This document shows, piece by piece, positions 1 through 13,540 of a stretch of 64,000 nucleotides of DNA. The stretch lies in assembly GCA_029948255.1 (NCBI GenBank), contig JALIZF010001440.1:206001-270000 (forward strand), given 5' to 3'. Origin of the DNA: Telmatactis stephensoni. Its lineage: Eukaryota > Cnidaria > Anthozoa > Actiniaria > Isophelliidae. Below the pieces are notes generated by a model, which was given only the letters and a program-made list of their open reading frames with translations, had not been told where the DNA came from and searched no databases. A program made the position numbers and the translations under genes. Numbering within the stretch: the first letter of the stretch is position 1; each line of letters begins with the position of its first letter.

Positions 1-1614
1 GATCTAGAACTGATATCCATCAAATATGTTTTTGGATTTGATATTGAAGGCAAAATCTTTGACGGCCTCCTCGACTATTGTTCTCTGGGACATTCTGAGT
101 TCAGCTTAATATGACGGCGGCTTTGTAGAGCAGAAATTGAGAAAAAAATTGTTCGCTTGTTTGTGTCAGCTTATTTTCTTTAGTTTCATTAATTTCATTC
201 AAACTGTCCAATCCGCCTTAAACGGAAGAAAACCGGAGCTGTAGGACTTAATTCCACAATCGTTTTTCAATTAGATTGATATGATAATATTCCTACACTT
301 GTTAAATCTAATCAAATTTTCACAAGTAAAACTGAGCTCCAGAATCAAGTAATATTTAGGGGATTTAAGCTTGGACAAAGTAATAATCAATTAATTATGA
401 AAATGTGAATCGAAGCAAATTATAAATTATGTCTCTTCCAATTCATTTACCTGCTTTTTAGGCCAAGAGTCGTTCCGACAATTACCGTACCGTAAACCGA
501 CGATAAAAATACCCTACCATTGCAGCTTAATTTTCAGTTGGCTGATTTGTCGACTAATTTAAAACATTCACATCCACAAAACAAAGTTCCGGGAAACAGA
601 TTAATCAGTAATATACTGAATTCAGAGAATAATTAATATACCGTTTAAAACATTTTTGATCGGTACCATCAGATGCTAAAATACGATTTTCAACGACATG
701 TTTACAAAGTCAACTGAAATATCTGCACGCCTAACCAATCAGCGCGCTCCTAAATGTTCAATACGTTTTAGTCATATTTGACTTTAAATCATGTTTACTA
801 ATTTTCTTACTTTAACTACAGGCATCACATTTCCTCGTTCATAAAGCGGGTAAAAACAACTCTTGAGACTATACAATAACAAGACACTAAAGCCAAGGTT
901 CTAATAAATTACCCTGGGTGAGAGATTTGGCTCGTTTTATGTTTCGTTTTATTACTGAAATAATAATAATTAACGAACGGTAACGCGCTATCTGGCACCC
1001 ACAGAGTAAGCGTCTTGGGTCTAGCATTTCCAGCGCATGTTAAATTTAGGAGAAATATGGATAATTATTCTAAGAAATATCCATCATTAACTTTGAAGAA
1101 ATTGTGACCTATTGTCTCATACTGATGACTATTCAAAAGAGAACCGAGCTAGTTCTCAATAGATCGAATTAATTCGTATATCGCAGTTTTATGTGTTATT
1201 AAATGAGCTCGGCTTATATTCTAATGAGCTCTTTGGAGTTGCACGAACAAGGAAAAAGCCCAAAACACTGTAAAAATGCATGCTGACAAAAGAAGTACGT
1301 CGAAAGTAATGTCCAGTGGACAGTGTTAATTAATCGGCTTTTGCAAAGCTGTGAACAGTTCTAGAACTGGGTAACACTGACTTTAAATCGATGATGTACA
1401 AGTGTCAAGCCCTTTTGCAGCCTCCCTTATTTGTTTTGTATAATTATGAGGTTGCTGCCGAACATGGAACGTTTTTATTGAAAATACAAAAGAAAAACTG
1501 AAAGAATGAAAACGAAAATAAAAAAATGGAATGAATTCGAAAAGTACTGCGGATGATATTGGATGCATAAAAGTTTATTTTCTCTCTTTAGCGTGTTTAC
1601 CTCCGGGGGAGGAC

Positions 1615-1641
1615 GGGGGGGGGGGGGGGGGGGGGGGGGGG
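1615..1641 (+). repeat. Poly-G homopolymer, 27 bases
   Basis: An uninterrupted run of 27 G residues is followed by AGGGG. Such a run can form G-quadruplex structure and its length is often unreliable in assemblies. The overlapping open frame full of glycine codons is an artefact of this run. Confidence 0.9.
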
Positions 1642-2473
1642 AGGGGTTACTCCTTCCAGTTTTGGGTAGGGATGTGCCACTAAGCCCCTCAAACCCTGAC
1701 CTTGTTTCAGAGCAAAATTTCCAAAATCAGTTCCCTGTTCCAGAGTTAATGCTCTAAAACAATACCTTGTTCCAAAAAGACATGTAAACGTTTTCGAAGG
1801 GATTTTAATATCAAGTTCTTTTCTCTGGTATCCTGACTCATGCCCGTGTAGCGAATATAGGGAAGTAACCCCCCACCCCCACCCCCACCATTTGAGTAGG
1901 CGGTTATCGATGTATTTTATTTCATGTCCAAGATGTGCTATCAGAATTATAATTCAATAGACTCAATTAAACTGATGGAAGAATAAGCGATTTGCATTAC
2001 TTGTCTTTTAACTACAATTACCGGAATGCTTCGCTTCCTTTCTTTAGTTGAAATTGATGATTGCCAATTGTTGTACCCGAGAAAAAAGGCAAATAGTAGT
2101 AAATTTGAACTAATGACATGCATATGACTGAAGTACTGCAACAACACAGCATAAAATGTCAAATGAATAAGAAGAAGTAAAGGATCAAAGATTATTATGA
2201 GTTCCACACAAAATTAAAGAAATACTAGTCGTAACTGATATAGTCAAAAACAAGGATGCAAAAGTGAACCAAAATGGGTTAAATAAAGAACTCTGTTTTT
2301 CCACAAAGGAGGATTATCTCATGGTAAAGTCTCAATTTTGCATCTTTTTGACTGAAATCATGGTTTTGTTTTTTGTTTTTTCTAAATCTGTTCAATGTTC
2401 ATATAAAACACTAGCCGAGTCGCAGCCTTCGTGAAAATGTTTTTATTTTTATTTTTTTGTAAATCTGTTTAAT

Positions 2474-2626
2474 GACCGTTTATAAAACGCCTGTAAAGGA
2501 CGATTTCAAAATAGTTGACAGAAAACATCCCTCTCAAATCTTTATTATATCTCGGTTATCCCTACGTGGTTTAGTAAACTATTCTTGATAGATTAGAAAA
2601 GCTTTTTAACCTACTTATAGTGAATC
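2474..2626 (+). repeat. Dispersed direct repeat, copy 1
   Basis: This segment and the one at 3006-3167 share a sequence of blocks in the same order, including an AAATAGTTG block, an ATATCTCG-TTATCC block, ACGTGGTTTAGTAAACT and GATAGATTA followed by AAAGCTTTT. The spacing is about 530 bases. It is probably part of an old interspersed element or a local duplication. No coding potential is seen. Confidence 0.7.
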
Positions 2627-3005
2627 TTTTTTACAGCTTTTTGGCTCCGTTCAGTAATACAGCACGCTGGAAATGACGAGAACACGAAGAGTGCTCTCCA
2701 CACTTCTTGAGTGCTCTCGGTACTTCCTAAGTGTTCTATTTGTTTTATTATATATTCGCTAAATCGTTAGCTAAATATTCAAGGAAAAAAGTTCGATTTT
2801 CTTCTCTACAAAAAAATCCAAAGGCGCGCGTCCGGTCGAGCCTTGCGCTGCTGTCACCAGAACTGTGCTCTGTTCAGTTATAAAGCACAGCTTTCGACCA
2901 ATCACAGCGTGCATACAATCATATGTCCGGATCATATCTTTATCATCTCATATCTTTAATCCATGCTGGAGCTTTCCGATGAAAGTTGTTTTTGCAAATC
3001 ACTGT

Positions 3006-3167
3006 CTATAAACACCTTTATTAAAAGGTCGATTTCTAAATAGTTGGCGATAAAATTCTCTCTCCGGCAATATCTTTATCATATCTCGCTTATCCTCTAA
3101 AATACGTGGTTTAGTAAACTCTTCTTTTGATAGATTAACAAAGCTTTTAAACCTCCTTACTGAATTT
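3006..3167 (+). repeat. Dispersed direct repeat, copy 2
   Basis: This is the second copy of the repeat at 2474-2626, in the same orientation. It shares ACGTGGTTTAGTAAACT exactly and differs elsewhere by small indels. Confidence 0.7.
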
Positions 3168-4296
3168 ACCGGATCACAGCAGCTGTCAAAGCTAGCAGTA
3201 GAATTTTATAACAACACAACACCTATAACCCAAGTATATAAAACCTTTAAGGCATTTTTAAATTCCTAATAATAGATGACAAAGATCAGTTTCAGGTTTT
3301 TCCTTCATCAAAAATCAAAAGTGTATATTGTTGACACTAGGTTCGCTATATGTCGGTTGCTCTTAGAGATTGACAGTGTATTGAAATAAAACCTACATTT
3401 TATCATGATAGTTAAACATATAACATATTGTATACCATTTTATCATCTGTCTTTCATTTTCGATTATGATAGTACTATCCCCCTTCTCTTTCATATCGCT
3501 AGTACGCTACTAAATAAAGCATTTTTATCCTATGGTGACTATGGTAAATATTCAAGTTCGACAAATGGAATAAATTTTAAAAAAGTGCTATTCAAACCTA
3601 CGTACCTTACTTTTACTTTTCCTTGTTTACTTTGGCTGTGTATAATAAAATAATACAAAACATTAGCGATATTCAGATATTCGTATAGCGCGCGTTGAAT
3701 GGGAGAACTGATCTAGTTTGGTCTATATAGGTTTGTATAGTGAAACTTTTATAGACAGACAATATACGTGTATATGACATCACAATACCAGGCCAACACC
3801 ATTATTTCTCGCAGAGTTAATGGTCAGGAGCTAGGGGACTATTAACTCTGTTTCTCGCTATAATGTGTCTATCTTGCATTAGCCATCTATTATTCATCGA
3901 CGTCTTGAATTTTGAGCGGAAATGTTCTTACCATATTTAAAAAAAAAACATGTTGTTTGCGAAATTTACCGCTTCAGTGCAAGTTGACTTTGTGGGGAAA
4001 GCTTCATGAAGCTTACTGAGAATTCGTCTAGATCTTAGGCAAGAGACTCATCAGAGACCTTTTGGTTAGCGCGATGCTCGACGGGTTGGCTAAGCGAAAG
4101 TTGACATGCGTTGAGACGAAACATGTAGATGTCAGACTAGCCGTATGCATTATTACTGAATCGTCCTTGTTTATTCAGCTTAGTAAAAATTAAAGCAGTG
4201 ATAAATAAAATTTTGGCCTTTCATAAATGCGTGCGTCGAACAGTGCATTCTACTATAAAGTCGTGAATTCACGACTTTGGAAAGTGCGTATATTAT

Positions 4297-5390
4297 GGGT
4301 GGCGAATGGTAAAATCCGAGACTCGCCGAGACGCCGAAAATCTGAGACGGAGACCGAACGCTTTTCGAAAATCCGAGACCGAGACTGAGTGCTGAGAAAA
4401 CCGAGCCCGAAACTAGAAATACTGAAGCATCCAAATCTGAAAAGTATTATTAACTAGAAATAGGCCATATGCACTAACAGGTCACGTGACCCTATCTCCC
4501 CTAAATCAAGCAGCACATCAAAATGAACACCAAAACGTGAAAGAGCACCTCGATATTAGTAAAAGTGCAAAGTTTCAGTTTATAAGGTGAATAAGAGAAA
4601 AAAATGACAGTAAATTTAAGATTGGATATTTTCTTAAGATCGTTCGGAAAAGCGCGTTGGATGGCAAGCTCGTGCCATCCAACGCGCTTTTCCGAAGGAA
4701 TCTTAAGAAAATATCCAAACTTAAATTTACTGTCATTTCTCCTGTATTACATCTTAGGAGCTGAAAATTTGCTCTTTTACTAATATCGAGGTGCTCTTTC
4801 TATTTCTGGCGTTCATTTTGACGGTGCTGCTTGATTTAGGGGAGATAGGGTCACGTGACCTGTTAGTGCATATGGCCTATTCAGTTGTCAAATCACCCGG
4901 AAAGCAGTCATTGTGAACTACTTTACTGCAAGATTTTTGCTGAGCGCTCGTAGAGGTACAAGGAAATACAATATTTTCAAACAACTGCCGGATGAGCTGC
5001 CTTTGCAAATAAACTCCTTTACTACAAAAATTTTACCAAGTGGCTTACGCTTCGGCAAGAGCTAGTTATTGATATTTGAAATAATTGCAACTCGTTGTTG
5101 GCAACTAATTCAGTGCAAATTACCTTTGTGGAGTGATTTGCACCTTGCGTCGTAAGAGCAGCCATATCAACTGGGAAGTTTTTTTAAAACTGACAAGTTG
5201 AAGTTGTTCCCCTCTACAAAGAAAACAAATCCGAGACTTCGAAACCTTTCGCCCTGGAAAACCGAGACTCCGAGACGGGAAGAAACACGGAAAAACGAAA
5301 ATTCGAGACCCATCAGAAAGGCTTCCGAGATTCCGAGATCGGATCAAAAGTTGCCGAGACCCACGATTTTCTAGGTACCATTCGCCACCC
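4297..5390. mobile_element. Non-autonomous DNA transposon with terminal inverted repeats, carrying a nested foldback element
   Basis: The left end begins GGGTGGCGAATGGTA and the right end finishes TACCATTCGCCACCC, an exact 15-base terminal inverted repeat. Inside each end are many CCGAGAC-type motifs. A shorter relative with the same ends and the same CCGAGAC-rich interior is present at 40337-40569. This copy is interrupted by the long inverted repeat at 4459-4880. No transposase reading frame is visible, so it is a MITE-like derivative. I could not fix a target-site duplication; TTAT occurs near both ends but is offset by one base. Confidence 0.75.
4459..4880. mobile_element. Foldback (long inverted repeat) element nested in the 4297-5390 transposon
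   Basis: The two arms, starting AATAGGCCATATGCACTAAC and ending with its reverse complement, extend inward through GGTCACGTGACC and CCCCTAAATCAAGCAGC. The centre is a tight palindrome, GGAAAAGCGCGTTGGATGGC with its complement, near 4645-4700. The unit of about 420 bases could fold into a single hairpin. It lies wholly inside another transposon, so it arrived later. Confidence 0.8.
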
Positions 5391-8300
5391 CTTATATTTC
5401 CTGTTTATATATCCATGTCCATTGAATCGCGCGCTCTGATTGCATGGTTCTTCTACTACTTGGCTGTCAGCACAAATTAGATACCGTGAGTAGAGAAGAA
5501 AACAAAATGGCTCGCTCCACAACTACTCAATAAAATTAAATGAGCAAAACAATTCATGTTTTATTACACATTATTACTCAGAAAATGAATTAATACGCGA
5601 AAAATTAAATCCTCTGCAAAATTAACCTTGGCTACTACTTCGATAAAACATGTTCACAATGGTGTCTTGCAGCAGAGTATTATTTCATATGTTGATCCCA
5701 TCGCCAGAAAACACGAACCAATGGGGGCGGAGCTACTAACGTACGTGCAGTCAACATTGCGAATCGGCTGTCACTCAAACTACATTGTCTAATAGTGTTT
5801 CTGATTGGTTGAAAAGGAGGAGTCGGCTTCTTCTCATTCAAAAACCTTAGGGACTCACAGCTGTGCCATTTATAAAGCAGAAATTTTATTTCGTATATCA
5901 CATATTTGCTGACAATTTCACACTGGAATGATTTTGTTGTTGTTGTTGTTTTGTTTTTTTTCGCGGAAAAATTCAATTTTTCCCGGGTTTTAACCATTTA
6001 ACCGAGTCATTGCACGACGACTAGATACTAGTTTTAGGATCCCCTATATCTTTTGCGTGAAACGTGATTGGCTGACTTATTTTGACGTGAAACGTGATTT
6101 ACCCCATTTAAGGTCCACGTGAAAGTAGCTTTTGATTTCTTTTTGTTTTGTTTTGATTTTTGATTTTGATTTTGATTTTTTGTGAACGTGAGAAGAACTG
6201 GCATAATTTTCATTCACGGAGCTAAATTCATTTTTGTCTTGAAAACGTCCAGTCTGGCTGGTTCAATTTAAACTAATTCCTGTCTTGAGTGGCAAATCTT
6301 TAATTTTGACAGGTAAATTGATTCTTGACTTTAACTTTAAAACTTATTTCTTGTAGATAAATTTTAGAATTGATTACAAACTTTCGGGACTCACAGATTT
6401 TACGATAAACTTGTCTTCAAAATTCCTCCAAAGAAAGAGGTACATAGGTGGAAATAAAACGTGAAATAAAAAGGGTGGTCACCGAGATCACTCTCAAGTT
6501 ATGAGGGGGGAGATGCATGTGAGGTGTTTTGGACACTTTTTATAAAAATGACCTTGCGACATCTGGTCAAAATATAAAAATTTTGGAACAACCAAAAATA
6601 TTCAAAAGTAAACAAAATGATACCATATGATGCAGAAAAACATTTGGAACTAAGTTGTTGCCGAACAATTTGCGAAGAAGCGAAAGATCAACAATAATGT
6701 GCGAAAAAAAAAGCCTCCCAGAATACACGATTTTGAAGGACCAGACAGAGAAAAAATAGATTTACTCAAAATCCTAGAAGTGTACTTTTTTTCTTTATAT
6801 GAAAATTTTATATCATGAATTCAAACCATTCACAAAATCAGGGGGTCACCGTATTATTTAAAGAGCTAGCTAGAGAAGAACAAAGGATAAAACTCTTCGA
6901 AAACGAATACCAAAAATCAGCCATTTTACCGTTGTTCTTGCCGGCTTTTTCGACCAATAATATTCGTTAAAATTTAAAGTTTGAGCTTTTGCTCCTACTT
7001 TACACTGTACAATATTTTGTGATAAAAACATTTGAAGAGTTTGGTCGATAAAATGTTTTTCTTTCTCCGCTAAAAGTAGAATTTCTTCGTTTTTCAATCC
7101 TTTACTCGCTAGTGCCCAGACTTCCCACGGAAAAGCGAATGTTCTTTAACAAAAGTACGCGCGCTCGAATGCGCGTGGAGATGCGCAGTAGCAAGGGGTC
7201 CTAACGAACTTTCTCTGCATGTTGTAAAACAGCTCCTTCGACTGAATGTACAAAGTTTTCATCAATCTCGTACCCAGAGCCTGCGTTCCTCTTGGTCAGC
7301 GACCGAGAAACGAGAGGCTCTGGCCAACACAAATTTTTAGTCCGCTATTTGCGGACTTGGCTTAACTGCGCATGTCAAGCTCAATCTGTGACAGAAAATT
7401 GCTGATCGAGGGCTTATTTTTATGCACCGTATTTAGAAATATACTCAGAGGTAAAGAATGATATTTATGTGAGTCATTTGTGTGATTTATCATCGTGTAA
7501 ACAAAAAATTAGGGATGTCGCGCATCAGACTGTAGTGTAAATTTGGCTTTAGGGACTGATTATAAGAAGGCAGTATCCCTGGTAGCGAGGATAACTCTTT
7601 TGTTTTCTTTTTCCTGGAAACACTGAACTCGCCTTTATATAAGAACAATAGAATATGCTTCGTTTTTGACCATTCACTGATTTGTTTCCATGTATTTTAA
7701 CACGTACGTTCATATATTGTTCATATGTTTGAATAATAAAAATCAAGATCAATATACCATAAGTAAATATTTTGAAGTACAATAATTAATAAAAAATAGA
7801 ATTAAAAGTAGCGCGACATTTCGGTGCCATGTCGACACAGAAACGTCTTGGCGCTACTTTAAATTCTCTTATTTTAAATGATATAATTACAAAACCAATG
7901 ACAACTTGAAAACGACACATAAAAGAAAGTTGCCATTACGTATAAATGGATAGATTGAATATATGACTGAAAATTATTGTATCTATTATGGTTGATAGCT
8001 TTGAATTGAATCTGGCCGTGGACAATTATATTGCTGTCTCTTGATTTAATATTTCTAATGATGCACTTACCATCCTTGTCACACACACACACACACAAAA
8101 CTTGATAGCCGGTAGACGGCAAACAAGTTTTCCTTGGAACATTTCTTTGCGCCCAAAATAGTGCGCGGAATATGTCCTTGTCAACTTTCACTTTAATTGT
8201 CCTTCCGAGCAAAGAAAAAAGGTGACACGCAAGCTTTTTAACAAGGCAGCTTGACAAGGAAAAGATGACAATTTTTGCCGTCTACCGTGAGCGGGGAATT

Positions 8301-9354
8301 TGTCAAAGGAAACTTACTAGTGTAGATATTGCTCATATTTTTAATGCACCGAAACTGGCGCACAAAAACGTTCCAAAAAATTAAATAATTTTAATGATTT
8401 CCTGTAACTGTTGCAATAGCTATCCGTCATATTACGTACTATTCAAAACAGAATGTTTGCAATTTACTTAGGGCAAAATTACGTAAGAAATGATTGAGTC
8501 TATGCTGCACTGCCAGTCAGTTTAAGTACGAGTTCTTTTAAGTGTCAAAAGTGGCCCCTTTTTTGCCAAAACCTATCGTAAGATCATATTTTTGCCAGTA
8601 ACATTTACATATTTTATCGTTTTTCAAATAATCCAACTAAGCCTTACCTGCAAAGGAAACTATCGATAATATTTATTATATTACAAATTAATTAATTAGT
8701 CACGGCAATCGGCAAAAAGGTGGGCCAAGTACGAAAAAATACACAGCCAGGACATTTTGCCGACACATATCATGATTTTCAGTAGATTTGTGAAACAGAA
8801 TGCAAGTCACAGCTTTTTTGAGGCGATTGCAGTACGTAATTATTGGACTAGAGAAACTAAAATAATAGGTTGTTAGAAGTAATTATGAGTTGTAAAACAC
8901 AAATTGGTACGGCAGATCTTTGGCAAAGCACGTCTGTTGGAATCAGGTGGACAGTATTGTCGAGAGTCATGAAATTTGCATATATCATACAGTAAGCGTT
9001 CATAAAATATCGCCATAAAAAATGCGCCAGGCAAACGTGAAAATGAACAACAAAAACAATCAAACAAAAAAGAATTAAATCAATTTCTACATTACAAACT
9101 TCAGTAGCTCATGTTTCTGAAAGCTATTTCATATATCAAATCAGCAAAGATAATAATTTTTGGTTGTTCAGACAACGGATTACAGTTTTTGTGTATTTTT
9201 GGCGTAAATTAAAGCTCTTTTTATCACTCTTTTAATTTTTAAAATTACCATCATGTTTCACTACTAACTGTAAAACCTTTTTAACACCTTTTGTTGAAGC
9301 ATAAAAGAACATTCTATTTTTATTGATTTTTTAAACATGCACATCAACTCAATA
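5391..9354. other. Gene-free stretch
   Basis: No exon is supported. It holds a short hairpin at about 7799-7872, where AAAAGTAGCGC pairs with GCGCTACTTT. There is a fragment near 7283-7325 (CTCGTACCCAGAGCC and GAGGCTCTGG) resembling the short transposon at 22471-22556, and a (CA)n run at 8080-8096. Otherwise I see nothing. Confidence 0.55.
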
Positions 9355-9610
9355 ATTCCATATTATTGAAGTGGACATCAAACACAATATTTTGTTTTTT
9401 TCAAAAACATAAATTCAAACACTATTTATGTATATTTTCACTATTTACCATAATTCAACTCTTTGATATAGTCCTTTTCTAAATGAATTTTGATCTTCTG
9501 AACTATTTTTACTGTTTGAGGTGATTTTCTGTCAATCTGGAGGTACTTTTTTGAGAGTTTTTTTGAATAGTTACAAGTGCACGCTAGTCTGTGGCAACGG
9601 GACATGCAAA
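9355..9610 (+). repeat. Dispersed repeat, copy 1 of a pair
   Basis: This block is collinear with 12076-12310. Shared stretches include TATTGAAGT-GACATCAAA, CAAACACTATTTA, TATAGTCCTTTT, TTTGAGGT-ATTT-CTGTCAAT and TTTTTGAGAGTTTTTTT. It is probably one end of an interspersed element of unknown class. No protein similarity is seen. Confidence 0.75.
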
Positions 9611-10084
9611 TTATGGTTCATTTCATTGTAAATATTCTCTTTTTATGGAAAATAAAAATGTTAATCATGTTTTTCTGCCGAGAAACTATTCATTTAAACC
9701 TTTCTTGTAAACCAAATATCCCTTTAATTGCAATCGCTGACCAAAAAACGAAAAATTACCGTTATAGAGTTTGATAAAATATACCTCTATAGACCAGTTC
9801 GCTGCGACAACTATAAAATATTTCGTAGTAAAAAGTAAATACCTGATTAATTCTTCATAAATTCGTCAAAAACTATGCTTGATTAGTTACCAGTTTGAGA
9901 AAGTACCCAGATGGTCGTTCGAGCTCGCGAGATAGCTCAATCGATCTGATGTATTTCGAAAGATAAGCGTCAAATTTGGCATTTCGAGAACTGGTGTGAA
10001 TTTCGACATGGTTTGTTAATTGAATCATAAGCTCATTGGCTCCGAAGTTTCTATTGTTACGGATGGACAATCGATGTAACAGAG

Positions 10085-10229
10085 TCGGCTTCCGTATATG
10101 AGTATGAAACGGACCGCGCCGTGCTGTAACCGTGTTAGTGCCGCGTGACATCAGTCTTAAAAACATTCAAAATTCCTGCCGAGACCGTGCCGTGCAGTGA
10201 GAGCATTTAATTCACAGTCATACGAAAAC
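10085..10229. mobile_element. Short inverted-repeat transposon (GTTTTCGTATGAG family), copy 1
   Basis: It starts CCGTATATGAGTATGAAAC and ends CAGTCATACGAAAAC, with a GC-richer interior of ACGGACCGCGCC type. The same ends and interior occur at 17283-17444 and 57078-57176. It is non-autonomous. Confidence 0.65.
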
Positions 10230-11136
10230 TATTAATTAATTGTGGTAATTGAGATCACTTAAAACGGAAACCGAATTACCAAACCTAAATTTAGTACCAC
10301 CCACTCTCTGCATATCCTCAAACAAACTGCACCTGCTTTGAAATTGCTTTCAGTAGAATGTAAAACGTTGTGTTAGAGTCTTGGTGGGTAAAAATCCCCC
10401 TTTGATTAATGTTAGCGACCTCCCTCTAATATCCAAACGATTGTCCCAACCCCATCCCACCCCAAGACACGCACACATCGTCCTACTTGCCGGCCCAAAA
10501 ATTTACTGATAAACGCTCAACTATTTATTCATAAAAATATTTAGGTCTAGATAATTCTATTTCTATTTCTGCAGTCGACAAAAAAAAGTGTCAGCTGCCA
10601 GAAAATGTTGACAGGAATAAATGAAGCCAAAACAGAAATGAAATTGAATTCAATTAGTTAACTCACCGTGCAACTAATGGAACCTAAGATTGTCATAATC
10701 ACACGATCGATTTCCTAAAATGTTTTTTGTCTTGTGCTGTTGACCAAAATATATTTTTTCCAAGCTTGAAGAGACGTAATTACCTATGCGCGGATGCGTA
10801 CCTCAGGCACTAAAGATATGAAATAAGACTGATAGCAGAACAAAACAGAGCACTAATAACAGAATAGATCAAAACAGAGCAGACCAAAACTCTAGCACAG
10901 AGGAAAACAGAGCAGAAAGGCGGTTGTAGGCGTGGTGTTAGCAGCTCCTATTTCATACTTGACACGGTTTCTTTGTTATTCGAATTCACAGGGCTCATAT
11001 CTACAGACATTATATCAATTCAAGGGATAGATGTATCCACTAAGATCGTCCCGGGATGTATGATGTAGTAGCTGGATTCCTTGAATTTATAATTCGAAGC
11101 CGATGTATACAGATATTTACCTCGTCCCATACTTCC

Positions 11137-11209
11137 TTAGGCCTCTTACCCCCGTCCACACGTATACGTTTACGTTTGAAACGCTCATCGTAAACGCATA
11201 TTTTCGAAT

Positions 11210-11240
<31 letters not shown>

Positions 11241-11516
11241 ACTAAAAAGCGTTTACGTGTGGACACCCGTAAACGCATACTTTCGAAAACGCTGACGTCA
11301 CAATATCATTCAATACCTGCCTAGTCAAGCGTTTAACATTGTTTTCGAGTTGAAGCGTTTACGTGTGGACGAGTCTAACCGCATAGAAATGTATACGTTT
11401 ACTAGCACGGCAAGTTGTTCGTGTGATGCCGCTGTAAACGGCCATCGTTTTCGTGTGGATGCAAATACGTTTATGCGTTTACAAACGTAAACGCATACGT
11501 GTGGACGTGGCCTTAG
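11137..11516. mobile_element. Inverted-repeat transposon (GTTTACGTGTGGACG family), copy 1
   Basis: The left end has GTCCACACGTATACGTTTAC and the right end GTAAACGCATACGTGTGGAC. The interior is filled with subterminal copies of CGTAAACGCAT and CGTTTTCGTGTGGA. It is about 380 bases and has no coding capacity. A second copy lies in an intron of gene A at 24297-24645. Confidence 0.75.
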
Positions 11517-11574
11517 AAATTTTCTTAGAAATGTATGTACTAAGTACCAATTTTGGCGAAAAAAATATTTGATC

Positions 11575-11655
11575 AGTGACTGAGACTCGAACCCTCTGCC
11601 CTCCTATACACGCCTTTGCCCACTATACTACCGAGCTAACTGATGTATTAATCTC
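11575..11655 (-). repeat. tRNA-like sequence, probably a SINE head or tRNA pseudogene
   Basis: Read on the minus strand it has an A-box-like TTAGCTCGGTAGTATAGTGG and a B-box GGGTTCGAGTC at near-normal spacing. The 5' and 3' ends do not pair into a seven-base acceptor stem, so a functional tRNA is unlikely. Confidence 0.55.
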
Positions 11656-12075
11656 AACAAAAAAGCGTTTTGTGTGTTGTGATGAAGATCGTTAGCATTA
11701 CTTTGAATAGAATTAAAAATCAATTGTTTAAGGTTTGAATTCCTTCTGGGAATTCACTAACTACAATGATCTGATCGTTGAATGTCCTTTTAAACCGAGA
11801 CTTTTAGCCAAAAAACCTATAAATATTTTGTTACTCTGCCAACATCTACCTAAATTAAAAGATATACACAATCAAAAATTTTGCGAAAACCTTCTTAAGA
11901 TCTGAAATAAGACACTTAAATACCTGAAACATGGCATAAGCTATATATCCCTCCGGGTATATGGCCTCTGGATGTATATGGCTTATTGCCTCCATTCTTG
12001 GTATTTAACTCTCACTTGCACACACATCAAAAGGACCTTAAGGTTAGGATTAGGAATTGAGTTAGGGTCAGGGTC

Positions 12076-12310
12076 AATTCTCTTATTGAAGTCGACATCA
12101 AAACACGATATTTTGTTTTACAAAAACATTATTTCAAACACTATTTACCATAATGCCACTTAATTATATAGTCCTTTTGATTTCTCATTTCGATCTTTTG
12201 ATCAATTTTTATTGTTTGAGGTAATTTCCTGTCAATGTAGGAGGTATTTTTGAGAGTTTTTTTCGAAAAAGTGACAAGTGCAAGCGAGACTGTGGTGACG
12301 AGACATACAA
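12076..12310 (+). repeat. Dispersed repeat, copy 2 of a pair
   Basis: This is the same-orientation partner of 9355-9610, with the same order of conserved blocks and a similar right boundary near GACAAGTGCA. It ends about 240 bases before the LINE fragment at 12550. Confidence 0.75.
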
Positions 12311-12549
12311 ATCTAAAACCATTCTGGCTCCGCTATTGACATGCAAACTGTCTCCCGAATAAATGAATTACGCCTACTGCTTTCTTTTATAAAAGCAAAA
12401 ATATAATACTTAATTCGTATCGCAATTTCAAGCAAATAAAAATAATCTCAAAATAACGTGGAAACATAAAAAAACGTGAAAAAATAAATAAATAAATAAA
12501 ACATAGGCCATATATCATTAAGAGAAAAACTAAATCTCGAAAAAATCCA

Positions 12550-13105
12550 TCAGGTATTGTCCATAATGACACTGTATATACAGATAAAAAGGACATAGCA
12601 AACCAACTTAATAACTATTTTTCTGACATTGGTGCCGGCCCAGCTGGCAGAAGCTGGAAAGTGAGGCAGATACCTGATACTGGAGACGATGTTACCAAGT
12701 ATATCCGTAACTCTCCTCTTCTTAAAACCGGTGTCAAAGTCTGAAGTAAAACAAAGGTTAGAATCGCTAGAACCAGGCAAATCATCTGCTGATATACCTT
12801 CTAACTTAATTTAAATAGCGAGCAATGAACTCACTGGTCCTATAACATATATATTTAATCAGTGAATCAAATTCCAGTCTTGATCAAACCTTCTTTCTTT
12901 TCCTATTTAAAATGTTTATCTATATATTTAATGAATTAATGTATTGTAAATTGTTACAAAAAAAAAAAAAAAAAAAAAAAAATCTATTAGGAAAACTGTA
13001 AAACTGTATTGTAATCTATTCATTATAATTTACTTATAATTTATGTATTTATAATGTAACTAAGTGTTTAGTATTGAATAAAACTTGAAAACTTGAACCC
13101 GATTT
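12550..13105 (+). pseudogene. Degenerate LINE fragment with 3' tail
   Basis: On the plus strand, translation around 12560-12660 gives TDKKDIANQLNNYFSDIG. After a frame break near 12745-12795 it gives EVKQRLESLEPGKSSADIP. This is the region just before the fingers of LINE reverse transcriptases, where such elements carry an NNYFxxIG motif and then a PGKSxxxDxIP-type motif. The catalytic domain is absent. A 25-base poly(A) run lies at 12958-12982, and the segment ends near ATAAAACTTGAAAACTTGAA, a LINE-like 3' end. It is a dead, internally deleted copy. Confidence 0.6.
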
Positions 13106-13540
13106 CGAAAGTTTTTCTGTAAGAATGCGACTATATATTTAGACTAGAAACAAATAACGTATCAATTATCAAGGGAATATTAATGAAATTATTAGGAGAA
13201 ACTTCTTCAAGGTCGTGCATGTGCTCAAACTGAATATTAGTTTGTCGATCAGTTCGCTATGTCCTCTAGTTTGTCGAGTGTTTTTAACATGCGAGCCACC
13301 GGCTCGGAAGATTGGGCAACCACTTCCTACGTTATCGACTTTAAACAAATTATTATTATTATTACAATTATTCTGAGGCAAAGATATTATGCCCAAGTAA
13401 CTAGACACTCTATATGGGGTGTAAACTGCTTGCCTGTTTTGCGCGACCCACCACGACCAGCACTTCCTCGAATCAAAGACGAGATCGATCGACACTCACT
13501 CATCACTAACCCTCACTCGGCCAATCCTTATAGATTTAGG

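Larger units (their letters stand above)
1..4296. other. Gene-free stretch with repeats only
   Basis: I see no supportable exon here. The open frames are short, lack recognisable composition and match nothing I know. The stretch contains a 27-base G homopolymer (1615-1641), a C-rich CCCCCACC-type run near 1867-1890, and a pair of diverged direct repeats (2474-2626 and 3006-3167) listed separately. The rest is unannotated AT-rich sequence. Confidence 0.6.

Noticed and set aside
6870..7097. 75-codon minus-strand frame with a protein-like composition
   Set aside because: There is no homologue I recognise, no splice context, and the surrounding region shows no other exons.
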